Shown here: positions 42,672 through 52,101 of the stretch, piece after piece
Numbering within the stretch: the first letter of the stretch is position 1
Layout: the number at the start of each line of letters is the position of its first letter
Assembly: GCF_003023845.1 (NCBI RefSeq)
Contig: NZ_PYFT01000001.1
Span: 2,976,001 to 3,040,000 of the forward strand
Direction: 5' to 3'
Origin: Adhaeribacter arboris
Lineage (GTDB): Bacteria; Bacteroidota; Bacteroidia; Cytophagales; Hymenobacteraceae
DNA: 64,000 nt
Notes under the pieces: generated by a model
Database searches by the model: none
Told to the model about the DNA's origin: nothing
The model's input: the letters and a program-made list of their open reading frames with translations, nothing else
Program-made: the position numbers and the translations under genes

Positions 42672-43685
42672 ATGCTAAAAACTACCTGCTTCCTTTTCTT
42701 GCTCTTGGTTAGTTATTCCTCGTGTTTTAGTCAAAAATTAATTGGCGGTACTGCGGTTACTCCCAGAATGCGGGTTATTATAGACAATGATTTTAGCGGC
42801 GACCCGGATGGATTGTTTCAATTAGCGCACCTTTTGTTATCACCTTCCGTAGAAACCCGGGCGATTATTGGTTCGCACTTGAAAGTGGGAGATGGTTTTG
42901 ATCCTTCCAAAACCCAGGCTCAAAATGCGGCCAACCAAGCCAAAGAACTAGTAAAAGTAATGGGCTTAAAAAGCAACGTTCCGGTTATTGCCGGTTCCAA
43001 CATGGCTATGCCCAACGATAGCACCCCGGTAAAAAGCGAAGCCGTAAATTTTATTATAAAAGAAGCCTTACGCACCGACACAAAATTGCCATTATACCTG
43101 CTTTGCGGCGCCGGGCTCACCGAAATTGCCTCGGCTGTTTTAACTGACCCGCAAATTGCCGATAAGCTTACCTTAATATGGATTGGCGGTCCGGAGTACC
43201 CCGATTTGGCAGTTCCCCCACCTAACTATTCTAACCCCGAATACAACCTTAATATTGATATAGCCGCGGCTAGAGTAGTATTTAACCAATCCACTATCCC
43301 CATCTGGCAAGTGCCCCGAAACACCTACCGGCAAGCGATATTACCTTATTCGCAACTACTTCTAAAAATAAAACCCCAAGGTAAAGTAGGCAGTTATTTA
43401 AGCGGTATACTAGAAAACTTAATGACCCGAATTCAAAAGTTTGTCAACATTGGTGAAACGTACATTCTGGGCGATAGTCCTTTGGTTTTACTTACGGCCC
43501 TGCAATCTTCTTTTGAGGCCGACCCTTCCTCGAGTACCTACGTTATGAAAATGGCACCGAAGATTAACCCACAAGGAGCTTATGATTTTAACCATAAAGG
43601 CCGCCCCATTAGAGTGTACACGCAATTAGATAGTAACCTTATGTTTAATGACTTTTTTGCCAAACTGGAATTGCTAAACCAATAA
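42672..43685 (+). CDS. Secreted nucleoside hydrolase-like protein
   Basis: 337 residues. A signal peptide (about 1-20) precedes R-V-I-I-D-N-D-F-S-G-D-P-D-G (about 34-47), the Ca2+-binding Asp cluster of inosine-uridine hydrolases in a variant form. It continues with V-P-V-I-A-G-S-N, L-Y-L-L-C-G-A-G-L-T-E-I-A and I-W-I-G-G-P-E. It probably cleaves N-glycosidic bonds in the periplasm; the substrate is not evident. No transporter is adjacent. Confidence 0.85.
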   Translation: MLKTTCFLFLLLVSYSSCFSQKLIGGTAVTPRMRVIIDNDFSGDPDGLFQLAHLLLSPSVETRAIIGSHLKVGDGFDPSKTQAQNAANQAKELVKVMGLKSNVPVIAGSNMAMPNDSTPVKSEAVNFIIKEALRTDTKLPLYLLCGAGLTEIASAVLTDPQIADKLTLIWIGGPEYPDLAVPPPNYSNPEYNLNIDIAAARVVFNQSTIPIWQVPRNTYRQAILPYSQLLLKIKPQGKVGSYLSGILENLMTRIQKFVNIGETYILGDSPLVLLTALQSSFEADPSSSTYVMKMAPKINPQGAYDFNHKGRPIRVYTQLDSNLMFNDFFAKLELLNQ

Positions 43686-43837
43686 GCCCACTTGATTTAC
43701 CCGCATAGAATCTGGAAAAAGGTAACAAAATTCCAGCATAGTGGAATCCATTCCGATGGACCTTATCTAAAGGTAAAAGAGTAATCCTAGCTACATAATT
43801 TAAATCAGCATAGGGTTCCTTCCGGGAGTATAAGAAA

Positions 43838-43867
43838 TAAAAAAAGCCTTCCTGGTTAGGGAAGGCT
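43838..43867 (-). terminator. Intrinsic terminator of clpB
   Basis: On the minus strand AGCCTTCC, a 7-nt loop, GGAAGGCT and a T-tract, 26 bp past the clpB stop codon. Confidence 0.85.
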
Positions 43868-43892
43868 CTCCACAAAAAACATTTTACTATAC

Positions 43893-46511
43893 TTACTTAT
43901 TCATCGGTATCTCGATGTCGATGTTGTTGAATTTGATTTTATCGTCTTCCAGCACCGCTTCTACTACCGCATCTTTCCGGATTTCGCCGGACAAGATGGC
44001 TTTCGACAACTCATTCAAAATACGGGTTTGCAACACGCGTTTTAGCGGACGAGCCCCAAACTGCGGATCGAAACCTTGTTCAGCCAGGTACTCGAGTACT
44101 TCCACGGTAGCCTCCAGACGAATACCGGCTTCGTTTAAGCGCTGCTGAATATGACGAAACTGAATTTCCACAATTTTGTAGATTTCATTCTGGCTCAATG
44201 GCCGGAACATAATCAGTTCATCAATTCGATTCAAAAATTCCGGCCGCACCGTTTTCTTCAGCAGTTCAAAAACTTCGTCTTTGGTGCGCTCAATTACATC
44301 CTCGCGGTTGTATTGGTTCAGTTCCGCAAAATTCTCCTGAATAATGTGCGCGCCAATATTCGACGTCATGATGATGATGGTGTTCTTAAAGTTTGCTACC
44401 CGACCTTTGTTATCGGTTAAACGGCCATCATCCAGCACCTGCAACAAGATGTTAAACACATCCGGATGCGCTTTTTCAATTTCATCCAACAATATTACCG
44501 AATAAGGCTTGCGACGTACCGCTTCCGTTAACTGACCACCTTCGTCGTAACCTACGTATCCCGGAGGCGCACCAATCAACCGGCTTACCGCATGGCGTTC
44601 TTGGTACTCGCTCATATCGATCCGGACCATGTTGTTCTCGTCGTTGAACAAGAAATCGGCTAACGCTTTGGCTAATTCAGTTTTACCCACCCCGGTAGTT
44701 CCCAGGAAGATAAACGAACCAATCGGGCGTTTGGGATCTTGTAAACCCGCCCGGCTCCGGCGTACCGCATCCGAAATAGCCGCTATGGCTTCTTCCTGAC
44801 CAGCTACCCGTTTACCTAACTCTTCTTCCAGGTGCAATAGTTTTTCGCGGTCGCTTTGCAGCATTTTACTTACCGGAATTCCTGTCCATTTGGCTACTAC
44901 TTCGGCAATATCTTCAGCCGTAACTTCTTCTTTCAGCATGGGGTTACCATCTTGGTTGGCTTCTACTTGCTGTTGCAGTTCTTTTAATTTCTGCTCGGCT
45001 TCGGTAATTTTACCGTAACGTAGCTCCGCTACCCGGCCGTAATCGCCTTGACGCTCGGCTTGGTCGGCTTCCAGTTTAAATTGCTCAATCAGCTCTTTTT
45101 GCTTCTGAATGCCTTCGATTACCTGCTTTTCGTTTTGCCATTTCGCTTTTAGGTCGTCACGTTTGCCGCTTAAATCCGCAATTTCGCGGGACAATACTGC
45201 TTCTTTATCTTTATCGTTTTCGCGCCGGATAGCTTCGCGTTCAATTTCCAGCTGCATAATGCGCCGCTGCAATTCGTCTAATTCAACCGGCAAAGAATCA
45301 ATCTCGATGCGCAATTTAGCGGCGGCTTCGTCCATTAAGTCGATGGCTTTATCCGGCAGGAAACGGTCGGAAATATACCGGCTGGACAACTCCACCGACG
45401 CAATAATAGCATCGTCTTTAATGCGCACCCCGTGGTGCAATTCGTATTTATCTTTAATACCACGTAAGATCGAAATAGCATCCGGAATGCTGGGTTCATC
45501 CACCGTTACGGCCTGGAACCGGCGTTCTAAGGCTTTATCTTTCTCGATGTACTTTTGGTATTCTTTTAAAGTAGTGGCACCAATCGCGTGTAACTCACCG
45601 CGCGCTAATGCTGGTTTCAACAGGTTAGCCGCATCCATGGCGCTTTCACCGCCGCCACCCGCGCCAATCAAAGTATGCATCTCGTCGATGAAGAGAATAA
45701 TTTCGCCTTCGGAATCGGTTACTTCTTTAATTACCGCTTTTAAACGTTCTTCAAACTCACCTTTGTATTTGGCCCCGGCTACGAGTAAACCCATATCCAG
45801 GCTCATCAAGGTTTTAGATTTCAGGTTTTCGGGCACATCGCCGGAAACAATACGCTGCGCTAAACCTTCTACAATTGCGGTTTTACCAACGCCGGGCTCT
45901 CCCAACAATACCGGGTTGTTTTTGGTACGCCGCGATAAAATTTGTAGCACTCGCCGGATTTCTTCGTCGCGGCCAATTACCGGGTCTATTTTACCGGACT
46001 GGGCCAGCTCGTTCAGGTTCTTGGAATATTTTTTAAGCGAATTATATTTTGTTTCGGCGTTTTGGTCGGTAACTTTCTCGCCGCCGCGCAGCTCTTTAAT
46101 CACCGCTTTTAAATGTTTTTCATTAAAGCCAACGTCTTTTAACAAGGCAGCTACATTATCGCGACCCGCCAGAATACCTAACAAAATATGCTCGATGGCC
46201 ACGTACTCATCCTTAAACTCTTTCAGGTAACTGGTAGCTTTTTGCAAAGCCGCCGCGGCATCATTACTTAAATAAGGGCTACCGCCGCTTACCTTCGGGT
46301 ACTTCTCGACAATTTCGTCCAGCTTGGTGGTCAGAATATTCTGGTTCACGCCCAGCTTCTTTACCAGGAACGTAATTACGTTCTCGTCAGTCTGGAGAAT
46401 GCCTTTTAGAATATGGCCGGTTTCCACGACCTGCTGCTGGTTACCACCCGCAATTTCGGTTGCTTTCTGGATGGCTTCCTGCGATTTTATGGTATAATTA
46501 TTAAAGTTCAT
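43893..46511 (-). CDS. clpB: ATP-dependent disaggregase ClpB
   Basis: 872 residues, the normal length. N-terminal Clp_N repeat domain (1-145), first AAA domain with G-E-P-G-V-G-K-T (about 206) and L-F-I-D-E-M-H-T, the coiled-coil middle domain (about 410-530: [12 protein letters not shown]) and second AAA domain with G-T-T-G-V-G-K-T (about 606), [11 protein letters not shown] and the sensor N-R-I-D-E. ClpB rescues aggregated proteins with DnaK. Frames on the opposite strand (for example 45109-46230) are shadows. Confidence 0.98.
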   Translation of the reverse strand: MNFNNYTIKSQEAIQKATEIAGGNQQQVVETGHILKGILQTDENVITFLVKKLGVNQNILTTKLDEIVEKYPKVSGGSPYLSNDAAAALQKATSYLKEFKDEYVAIEHILLGILAGRDNVAALLKDVGFNEKHLKAVIKELRGGEKVTDQNAETKYNSLKKYSKNLNELAQSGKIDPVIGRDEEIRRVLQILSRRTKNNPVLLGEPGVGKTAIVEGLAQRIVSGDVPENLKSKTLMSLDMGLLVAGAKYKGEFEERLKAVIKEVTDSEGEIILFIDEMHTLIGAGGGGESAMDAANLLKPALARGELHAIGATTLKEYQKYIEKDKALERRFQAVTVDEPSIPDAISILRGIKDKYELHHGVRIKDDAIIASVELSSRYISDRFLPDKAIDLMDEAAAKLRIEIDSLPVELDELQRRIMQLEIEREAIRRENDKDKEAVLSREIADLSGKRDDLKAKWQNEKQVIEGIQKQKELIEQFKLEADQAERQGDYGRVAELRYGKITEAEQKLKELQQQVEANQDGNPMLKEEVTAEDIAEVVAKWTGIPVSKMLQSDREKLLHLEEELGKRVAGQEEAIAAISDAVRRSRAGLQDPKRPIGSFIFLGTTGVGKTELAKALADFLFNDENNMVRIDMSEYQERHAVSRLIGAPPGYVGYDEGGQLTEAVRRKPYSVILLDEIEKAHPDVFNILLQVLDDGRLTDNKGRVANFKNTIIIMTSNIGAHIIQENFAELNQYNREDVIERTKDEVFELLKKTVRPEFLNRIDELIMFRPLSQNEIYKIVEIQFRHIQQRLNEAGIRLEATVEVLEYLAEQGFDPQFGARPLKRVLQTRILNELSKAILSGEIRKDAVVEAVLEDDKIKFNNIDIEIPMNK

Positions 46512-46650
46512 AGCTCTATTTTCCTACGCTCACAAGTTTTACCTCTTATTATCAAATTACTTTCCAAGGGCCATTTATGTTTAAATCCGGAAAAATTGTC
46601 CTAAAATTTTTAGCAAAATTTAGGGATTTAAGACATTTTGACTGCATCTT

Positions 46651-46695
46651 TCCGCCTAAAGGCACCTCCCCTAAAAACAGGGAAGGAGAGGCCGT
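46651..46695. repeat. Intergenic repeat family D, copy 2
   Basis: TCCGCCTAAAGGCACCTCCC followed by CTAAAAACAGGGAAGGAGAG and GCCGT. It forms an inverted pair with the copy at 46912-46956, and resembles 24341-24390. Confidence 0.7.
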
Positions 46696-46911
46696 TTATT
46701 GCATTAAAGGTCCGCAAAATACCGCAGATTGCGTTCCCGGAAATGAGGAGTAAAGGCAGCTTGTTAAATTAAAGGAAGTTGTTCCAGTTTAATAAATATT
46801 AGATATGCATGTTTGGGCTTTATCGACTAAATCTTTGAGAATTAATCCTCCGAAATTTTAAATTAGAATTACGTGTATAAATAAACCATAAGTCTAATCT
46901 ACGCAGCTTAG

Positions 46912-46956
46912 ACGGCCTCTCCTCCTCTGTTCTTAGGGGAGGTGCCTTTAGGCGGA
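46912..46956. repeat. Intergenic repeat family D, copy 3 (inverted)
   Basis: Near-complement of 46651-46695 over the full 45 bp; about 215 bp of AT-rich DNA lies between them. The pair fills most of the 46512-46960 gap upstream of clpB, next to the 3' end of the following gene. Otherwise no gene is seen there. Confidence 0.7.
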
Positions 46957-46960
46957 GGGG

Positions 46961-47443
46961 TTACCCCATGGCAGATGAGCCAATAGCATAACCAATAAAA
47001 ACCAAGGCGTAAATGGCCAAGATAACAAGGAGAAATATGCCCCAGAATTTAAAGAAAGACTTGAGCCGGGAAAAGGCATACGCTAAGTTAACCTCTTCGC
47101 CGTATAGAAGGGCGGCTTTGGTTTTGGTGGAAAATTGGTATAAATACAAAGTGGGAAAAAAGTAGAGAACCGCGAAAAACAGCAAATAGATGGTCATGAT
47201 GACACTGGAACCACCGGGTATACTGGTAGGAGCGCCGGGAAAGTTTGCCATCATCGAACGCATAATGGCGCCAAAAGTAAAAGCCCCAATTACCATCAGG
47301 CCAATAAATACAAACCCGACAATGGCCAGGAATCTCGTCCATTTTGCCGTTAGAAGTAAATAATTCCGCATTTGAGCAGTTACCTGCAGCTCTGACCGAA
47401 GTGGTTCTAAACCACCTCCTGGCATCTGGTTATCCATTTCCAT
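46961..47443 (-). CDS. Small membrane protein, DUF5362-like
   Basis: 160 residues. A short soluble N-terminus (L-R-S-E-L-Q-V-T-A-Q-M-R-N-Y-L-L) is followed by four hydrophobic segments (about 36-65, 80-105, 135-155). The arrangement Q-M-R-N-Y-L and F-S-T-K-T-K-A-A-L resembles DUF5362 proteins of Bacteroidota. No function is known. The stop codon abuts repeat copy D3. Confidence 0.65.
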   Translation of the reverse strand: MEMDNQMPGGGLEPLRSELQVTAQMRNYLLLTAKWTRFLAIVGFVFIGLMVIGAFTFGAIMRSMMANFPGAPTSIPGGSSVIMTIYLLFFAVLYFFPTLYLYQFSTKTKAALLYGEEVNLAYAFSRLKSFFKFWGIFLLVILAIYALVFIGYAIGSSAMG

Positions 47444-47561
47444 ATTTTTTAACTTATTTGGTAAGCTACTAAAATTTCAGGAGGGTAATTTCTAAATTTT
47501 ACACCTAAAGAGATTCATTTATCATTCGCTAATAACTAAAAATTTACGGAGCTAAAATGTA

Positions 47562-47595
47562 AAAAAGCTTTCGGATAGATAACCGAAAGCTTTTT
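47562..47595 (-). terminator. Intrinsic terminator of the SDR gene at 47633
   Basis: A nearly perfect AAAAAGCTTTCGG / CCGAAAGCTTTTT stem with a 9-nt loop, flanked by A and T runs, so it can work on either strand. It lies 38 bp past the stop codon of the SDR gene. Confidence 0.8.
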
Positions 47596-47632
47596 AGTGT
47601 CATTATGCTGCAAAAGAAAGGTAAATTTTTTC

Positions 47633-48700
47633 TTATTGCGTTTTCTTGGTGCTTCTTTTTGGCTTAGGAGTAGGGGTTGAAGCTGCTTCTAAATTAGTAG
47701 CCGTTAAATCAGCGGCGGTTAAACCCGTTGCGGCAACGGTAGGATCTAAAGCACCGGTGGTGTCTAAATTTGTAGTGGTGGTACTTTTAATGTTTTTTTT
47801 CCGGGCAGTTGAAGCTGGAGCGGGTGTTTCTGTTACGGGTAAGCTGGCACTTTCGGGAGCTACCACCGGTGTGGTACTAGCTTTTTTAGACGAAGATTTC
47901 TTGGGTTTGGTGGTCTCTTCTGATTGTTTGTGCATGAGAGTAGCATTCAAGGCATCGGGCAAAATAGCACTTTGCGCCACCTGCAATTTGGCTTTAAAAG
48001 TAGGTATGGCGCGTTTGTCGCCGGCCATTAAAGCTTGGTAAGCAGTGGTGGCCACTTCTTCGGGAGTAGCCAGGTTGCCCTGGGCTATTTTACTGTCCTG
48101 GGCGCCTGCCACGTTAAAAAAGTTGGTATCGGTAGCCGGTGGGCACAGAATAGTAACGGTTACCGGCGAGTCTTTTAATTCTTCCTGCAAAGCTTCGCTG
48201 AAAGATAAAATAAAGGCCTTGGTAGCGCCATACACCGATTGTAATGGAGTAGGCGTAAACGAGGCGACGGAACCCACCTGCAATATTTTACCGGAACCCT
48301 GATTAAGCAGGTAAGGCAAAAACAATTTAGTAAGATGTACCAGCGAGATAATATTCAGGTGAATCATGGCTAATTCTTTTTGCAGATTCGATTCTGTGAA
48401 AAGACCATATTCCCCGAAACCAGCGTTGTTTACCAATACATTTACCTGCCAGCCTTGTTGCCGCACGTGATCGAACAGCCGGCTGGGGGCATCGTCTTTA
48501 CTTAAATCTATCGCAATAGTATTTAACCGGACTCCGCTGAACTCACTTTGCAATTGCCAGGCCGCCTGGTCCAGTTTATCTACGTGGTGCGCTACCATAA
48601 TAAGGTGGTAATTATTCCGGGCAAATAACCGCGCTAGTTCGTACCCAATGCCGCTGGAAGCGCCCGTAATTAAAACTGTTTGACTTTGTACCGTTTCCAT
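47633..48700 (-). CDS. Short-chain dehydrogenase with low-complexity C-terminal tail
   Basis: 355 residues. Residues 1-260 are a classical SDR: T-G-A-S-S-G-I-G (13-20), N-N-A-G-F-G-E (about 91), S-V-Y-G-A-T-K (Y and K of the catalytic triad near 155). From about 263 the chain becomes a Lys/Ser/Thr/Ala/Pro-rich tail of some 90 residues, with K-P-K-K-S-S-S-K-K and a short run of five-residue L-x-A units (T-G-L-T-A, A-D-L-T-A, T-N-L-E-A). Its neighbour at 48759 is a paralogue without the tail. The substrate is unknown. Confidence 0.88.
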   Translation of the reverse strand: METVQSQTVLITGASSGIGYELARLFARNNYHLIMVAHHVDKLDQAAWQLQSEFSGVRLNTIAIDLSKDDAPSRLFDHVRQQGWQVNVLVNNAGFGEYGLFTESNLQKELAMIHLNIISLVHLTKLFLPYLLNQGSGKILQVGSVASFTPTPLQSVYGATKAFILSFSEALQEELKDSPVTVTILCPPATDTNFFNVAGAQDSKIAQGNLATPEEVATTAYQALMAGDKRAIPTFKAKLQVAQSAILPDALNATLMHKQSEETTKPKKSSSKKASTTPVVAPESASLPVTETPAPASTARKKNIKSTTTTNLDTTGALDPTVAATGLTAADLTATNLEAASTPTPKPKRSTKKTQ

Positions 48701-48722
48701 AGTTAATATTTTATTTAAAGGG

Positions 48723-48753
48723 AAAAGCTCCCGGTACGAAGCCAGGAGCTTTT
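48723..48753 (-). terminator. Hairpin terminator between the two SDR genes
   Basis: AAAAGCTCC and GGAGCTTTT arms (48723-48731, 48745-48753) with a 13-nt loop, just past the stop of the SDR gene at 48759. It should at least weaken read-through into the tailed paralogue. Confidence 0.6.
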
Positions 48754-48758
48754 AGGTT

Positions 48759-49559
48759 TTACTCTTTTACGTTTTCTAATTGTTTCTTGGTTATTGCCGC
48801 ATTCCATGAATCCGGCAAAGTAAGGCCTTGGGCGGCGTACATTTTGGCTACCAAGGTTGGCAATACGCGGGCATCGCCATTCATTAATCCTTTGTATCCT
48901 TCTTCGGCTACATCTACCGCCGATTGCACCTGCGAAGAATTCGCAATTTTGGTATTTTCCATGTGCGCTACTTCAAAAAAGTTGGTTTCAGTGGGCGGCG
49001 GACACAGAAGGGTTAACGAAATACCGGTATCTTTTAACTCTACTTGCAAAGCTTCGGTAAAAGAAAGAATAAAAGCTTTGGAGGCGGCGTAAACGGATAA
49101 CAGCGGATGCGGAATAAACGAGGCCACCGAACCTAATTGCAGTATTTTACCTGAACCGCGTTTTACCATATCCTGAACAAAGAATTTAGTTAAGGACACC
49201 AGGGCAATTATATTCAGGTGAATAAGAGCGATTTCTTTCTCCAGGTCCGTTTCCAGGAAAGAGCCGCGTTCGCCGAAACCCGCATTGTTTATTAAAAAAT
49301 CAATTTGCTGGCCACGTTGCTGCACTTGCTCGTACAATTGCTGCGCTGCGCCATCCTTACTTAAATCGCAGGCAATGGTATCGACCAGAACTTCCGGAAA
49401 TTCCTGCTGAATTTTCTGGGCGGCATCGGTTAATTTATCGGGGTAATGTGCTGTCATGATAACGCCGTACCCATCGCGGGCAAAGCAGCGGGTAAGTTCA
49501 AAACCTATACCGCTGGAGGCTCCGGTTATTAAAGCTATTTTACTTTGTGTTGCATTCAT
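48759..49559 (-). CDS. Short-chain dehydrogenase, paralogue of 47633-48700
   Basis: 266 residues. T-G-A-S-S-G-I-G (13-20), C-D-L-S-K-D-G-A-A, N-N-A-G-F-G-E (about 91) and S-V-Y-A-A-S-K (about 155) give a complete SDR active site. Sequence order and length match the tailed paralogue throughout, so the two arose by tandem duplication. Substrate unknown; such enzymes are often annotated as DltE-like. Confidence 0.9.
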   Translation of the reverse strand: MNATQSKIALITGASSGIGFELTRCFARDGYGVIMTAHYPDKLTDAAQKIQQEFPEVLVDTIACDLSKDGAAQQLYEQVQQRGQQIDFLINNAGFGERGSFLETDLEKEIALIHLNIIALVSLTKFFVQDMVKRGSGKILQLGSVASFIPHPLLSVYAASKAFILSFTEALQVELKDTGISLTLLCPPPTETNFFEVAHMENTKIANSSQVQSAVDVAEEGYKGLMNGDARVLPTLVAKMYAAQGLTLPDSWNAAITKKQLENVKE

Positions 49560-49948
49560 AGTTTTTTAGAAATTTTAAGTTCACTGATTTTACCTTTACG
49601 GGATATTTGGCTCAGTGATTCCTTTTTTTGCCGGAAGATTTTCTCAAATAACACAAAATCAGCCTGCTGCCAGCCTCAAACAAGCCTAGCAAATCAATTA
49701 GAAAAGAAAACGTACCTGGAATAATTCAAATCCTCAGATGATCAGGTAACCCTGAAATGTTTTTCTAGCTTTTGAAAACTATTTTTTTAACGTATTAGCC
49801 ATAGTTACCAGTACGGCTTACTTTATTGTAAATCTTGGAAATAGAAAGCTGCTAAATATTACCATAGAAGGTAGTTTTTGTCCCATAAAACAAGCTCCCA
49901 CCTATTCTATCTTTGTATCATAAATAGGTACAATAAACCATTAAAACT
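49560..49948. other. Divergent intergenic region with promoter box
   Basis: No gene seen. TATCTTTG at 49908-49915 on the plus strand is a good -7 box for the DUF983 gene, with its start codon 33 bp further on. A TTG at 49878-49880 is slightly too far upstream to be a standard -33 element. Confidence 0.45.
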
Positions 49949-50374
49949 ATGACTAATTATAAGCAAGCTTGGATATATAGTGTAGCCACGGCAAAATGTC
50001 CGCGCTGCCGGGAAGGACGAATGTTTCCGGCAGGAACCTTGTATAGTCGTCGGTTCGCTGATATGAATACCCATTGTTCTTGCTGCAGCCAAAACTTTGA
50101 ACCCGAACCAGGTTATTACTACGGCGCTATGTTTGTTAGCTACGCTTTTAGTACGGCTATTTTCCTGGCGGTAATTTTTGGTTTAAGTTTATTCGTGAAA
50201 GAAGTAACTACTACTATGGTTTTCATGACCATTCTGGTGATTGTAGTGGGTTTGCTGCCCGTTACTTTTCGTTTATCCCGGGCCTTATGGATTAATATTT
50301 TTATTCATTACGAAGGTCCCTGCCCCTCATTTGCAAAAAACAAGATAGGTGTAAACAGATTGAATAATGGCTGA
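49949..50374 (+). CDS. DUF983 family membrane protein
   Basis: 141 residues. An N-terminal zinc-ribbon-like pair (C-P-R-C at about 14, C-S-C-C at about 42) is followed by P-E-P-G-Y-Y-Y-G-A-M and two membrane segments, the standard DUF983 layout. Function unknown; homologues lie near respiratory genes in some bacteria, but not here. Confidence 0.88.
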   Translation: MTNYKQAWIYSVATAKCPRCREGRMFPAGTLYSRRFADMNTHCSCCSQNFEPEPGYYYGAMFVSYAFSTAIFLAVIFGLSLFVKEVTTTMVFMTILVIVVGLLPVTFRLSRALWINIFIHYEGPCPSFAKNKIGVNRLNNG

Positions 50375-50438
50375 TTCTTCCGCTTTTTACTTTATTTAAT
50401 ATTGGTATATTTAGGCGGTACAAACTGCTTTTTATTTT

Positions 50439-51317
50439 ATGCCGAATAATCCGTTACCACTGTACAATATTCAAGATTTTGGCAAAATAGACGCGACTCA
50501 AAAACCGGAATTTTACCTGAATCGTTTTGAAAAGCATTTACAGGAGCACGCTTTTATTCAACCGGCTCATAAACACGATTTTTTTATTATTCTCCTGGTT
50601 ACTCAAGGTACCGGAACCCATACCATTGATTTTAAGTCGTATCCGGTAATTCCCCAAACAGTATTTTTCCTGAGCCCGGGGCAGGTGCATGCCTGGCAGT
50701 TATCTGATGAGTCGGCGGGTTATATTTTGTTCTTTAACCGGAATTTTATTTGCACCCAACCAGAACAAAAAGAAATTTATAGATTTCCTTTTTTTAATGG
50801 GTTGCTAAATAAGCCGCTGGTTTATCTGCCTGCTGAACAGCTATTACCCGTTACCAAAACAATAGAAAACATGGAGCAGGAGCATCGCCAACACGGGTTC
50901 CGGTGGCAAGATGCAGTTCGTAATTATTTAAACATTTTGTTAATCCGATTACACCGGGTTTATCAAATGCAACAGCCAGATCCGGAAACAACAATTAATC
51001 ATCATTCTCTTTGGCAACAACTGGATAACTTAATAGAGCAACACTTTAAGCAACACCAACAGATAAGTTTTTACGCCGAACAGTTACATCTTACGGATAA
51101 ACAATTAAACGAAGCCTGTAAAAGTACTTTCGGTAAAACTACTTCTGCGTTGCTACAAGACCGGATTATTTTAGAAGCAAGCCGTTTGTTAATTCATTCT
51201 TCGCTTACCATTACCCAAATTGCCGCCGAGTTAGGTTATTTTGATAATTCGTACTTCGGCCGGTTTTTTAAAAAACACACCGGTAAAACGCCGGAACAAT
51301 TCCGCCAGACAGGTTAA
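50439..51317 (+). CDS. AraC family transcriptional regulator
   Basis: 292 residues. A cupin-like sensor domain (H-K-H-D-F-F-I-I-L-L-V, F-L-S-P-G-Q-V-H-A-W, about 40-100) and a C-terminal AraC domain (L-T-I-T-Q-I-A-A-E-L-G-Y-F-D-N-S-Y-F-G-R-F-F-K-K-H-T-G-K-T-P-E). Unlike the ChrB fusion this is the usual architecture. No target is evident; the gene stands alone between two unrelated ones. Confidence 0.93.
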   Translation: MPNNPLPLYNIQDFGKIDATQKPEFYLNRFEKHLQEHAFIQPAHKHDFFIILLVTQGTGTHTIDFKSYPVIPQTVFFLSPGQVHAWQLSDESAGYILFFNRNFICTQPEQKEIYRFPFFNGLLNKPLVYLPAEQLLPVTKTIENMEQEHRQHGFRWQDAVRNYLNILLIRLHRVYQMQQPDPETTINHHSLWQQLDNLIEQHFKQHQQISFYAEQLHLTDKQLNEACKSTFGKTTSALLQDRIILEASRLLIHSSLTITQIAAELGYFDNSYFGRFFKKHTGKTPEQFRQTG

Positions 51318-51361
51318 GTAAGCGGCTAGTGCTTATTTTTAAACTTACGGCTCCCGAAAAC

Positions 51362-52015
51362 TTATACCTTATACAGATTGGCTAAAAAACCAGGATAAGA
51401 ATCGGATTGATTTGATTGCAGGCTCGTAACGTTTATTTCGGGTAGAATGTAATTAAGAACCTGATCCAGATTTTGTTTTTCCCGCTGGGTCTTGCTGAAA
51501 GCTTCCAAGCCAAACGTATAATATTCCTGCTGGTTCACTTTAATTTTCGTTAGCTCTACACCGCATCCCTCGTCCGGCCAGGCATCTTCCGAAGTTACAG
51601 AAAGCGTGTCGTTAGCCTCATTTAGGGAGTATTTTACCAATAAGCGTTCTTTCTCTACCCGCACCCAAAGATTTTCTTTTGTCTCCGCTAATGGCTGACT
51701 AAATTGTTCCAGTAAAGCTTTGTTTTCTGCATCCGTTTCTTTCAGCTCAAAACTGTACTTCACCCAATCATTGCCCAGGCCGGAGTTTGTGGAGGGAATG
51801 GTTACTACTCCCCTATCTTGCAGTAAAACTTTTACCTCTACTTTGCCTTCTCTAATTTTTACACTATGCGTTCTTAAATCGGCTTGCCGCAAATAAATAT
51901 CCGCCCGGCCCCATTGCCCGGAGAAAAATTTTTGCTGCGCGTTAAACCACTTTTCGATGGTAGAAACTTCGGCTAGCGCATTAAAAAACCAGCGGATTTC
52001 GGAACTGTAAACCAT
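51362..52015 (-). CDS. Uncharacterised protein with CYTH-like features
   Basis: 217 residues, soluble, no signal. S-S-E-I-R-W-F-F at the N-terminus, then R-A-D-I-Y-L-R and V-K-I-R-E-G-K-V-E-V-K suggest the EIERKF-like entry and strand pattern of the CYTH/triphosphate tunnel fold, but the match is loose and I cannot confirm catalytic Glu/Lys pairs. It stands alone, convergent with the AraC gene. Function unknown. Confidence 0.6.
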   Translation of the reverse strand: MVYSSEIRWFFNALAEVSTIEKWFNAQQKFFSGQWGRADIYLRQADLRTHSVKIREGKVEVKVLLQDRGVVTIPSTNSGLGNDWVKYSFELKETDAENKALLEQFSQPLAETKENLWVRVEKERLLVKYSLNEANDTLSVTSEDAWPDEGCGVELTKIKVNQQEYYTFGLEAFSKTQREKQNLDQVLNYILPEINVTSLQSNQSDSYPGFLANLYKV

Positions 52016-52101
52016 ATTTTTTTTAAAATCTTAAATAATCAAACCTGGTAAAATTAATTAACAACCAATAAGGCAATCTTGATAAATCTTAGACCTTAAA
52101 A

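Noticed and set aside
45109-46230. 373-residue ORF opposite clpB
   Set aside because: Antisense shadow of clpB: Ser/Arg-rich translation, no recognisable domain.
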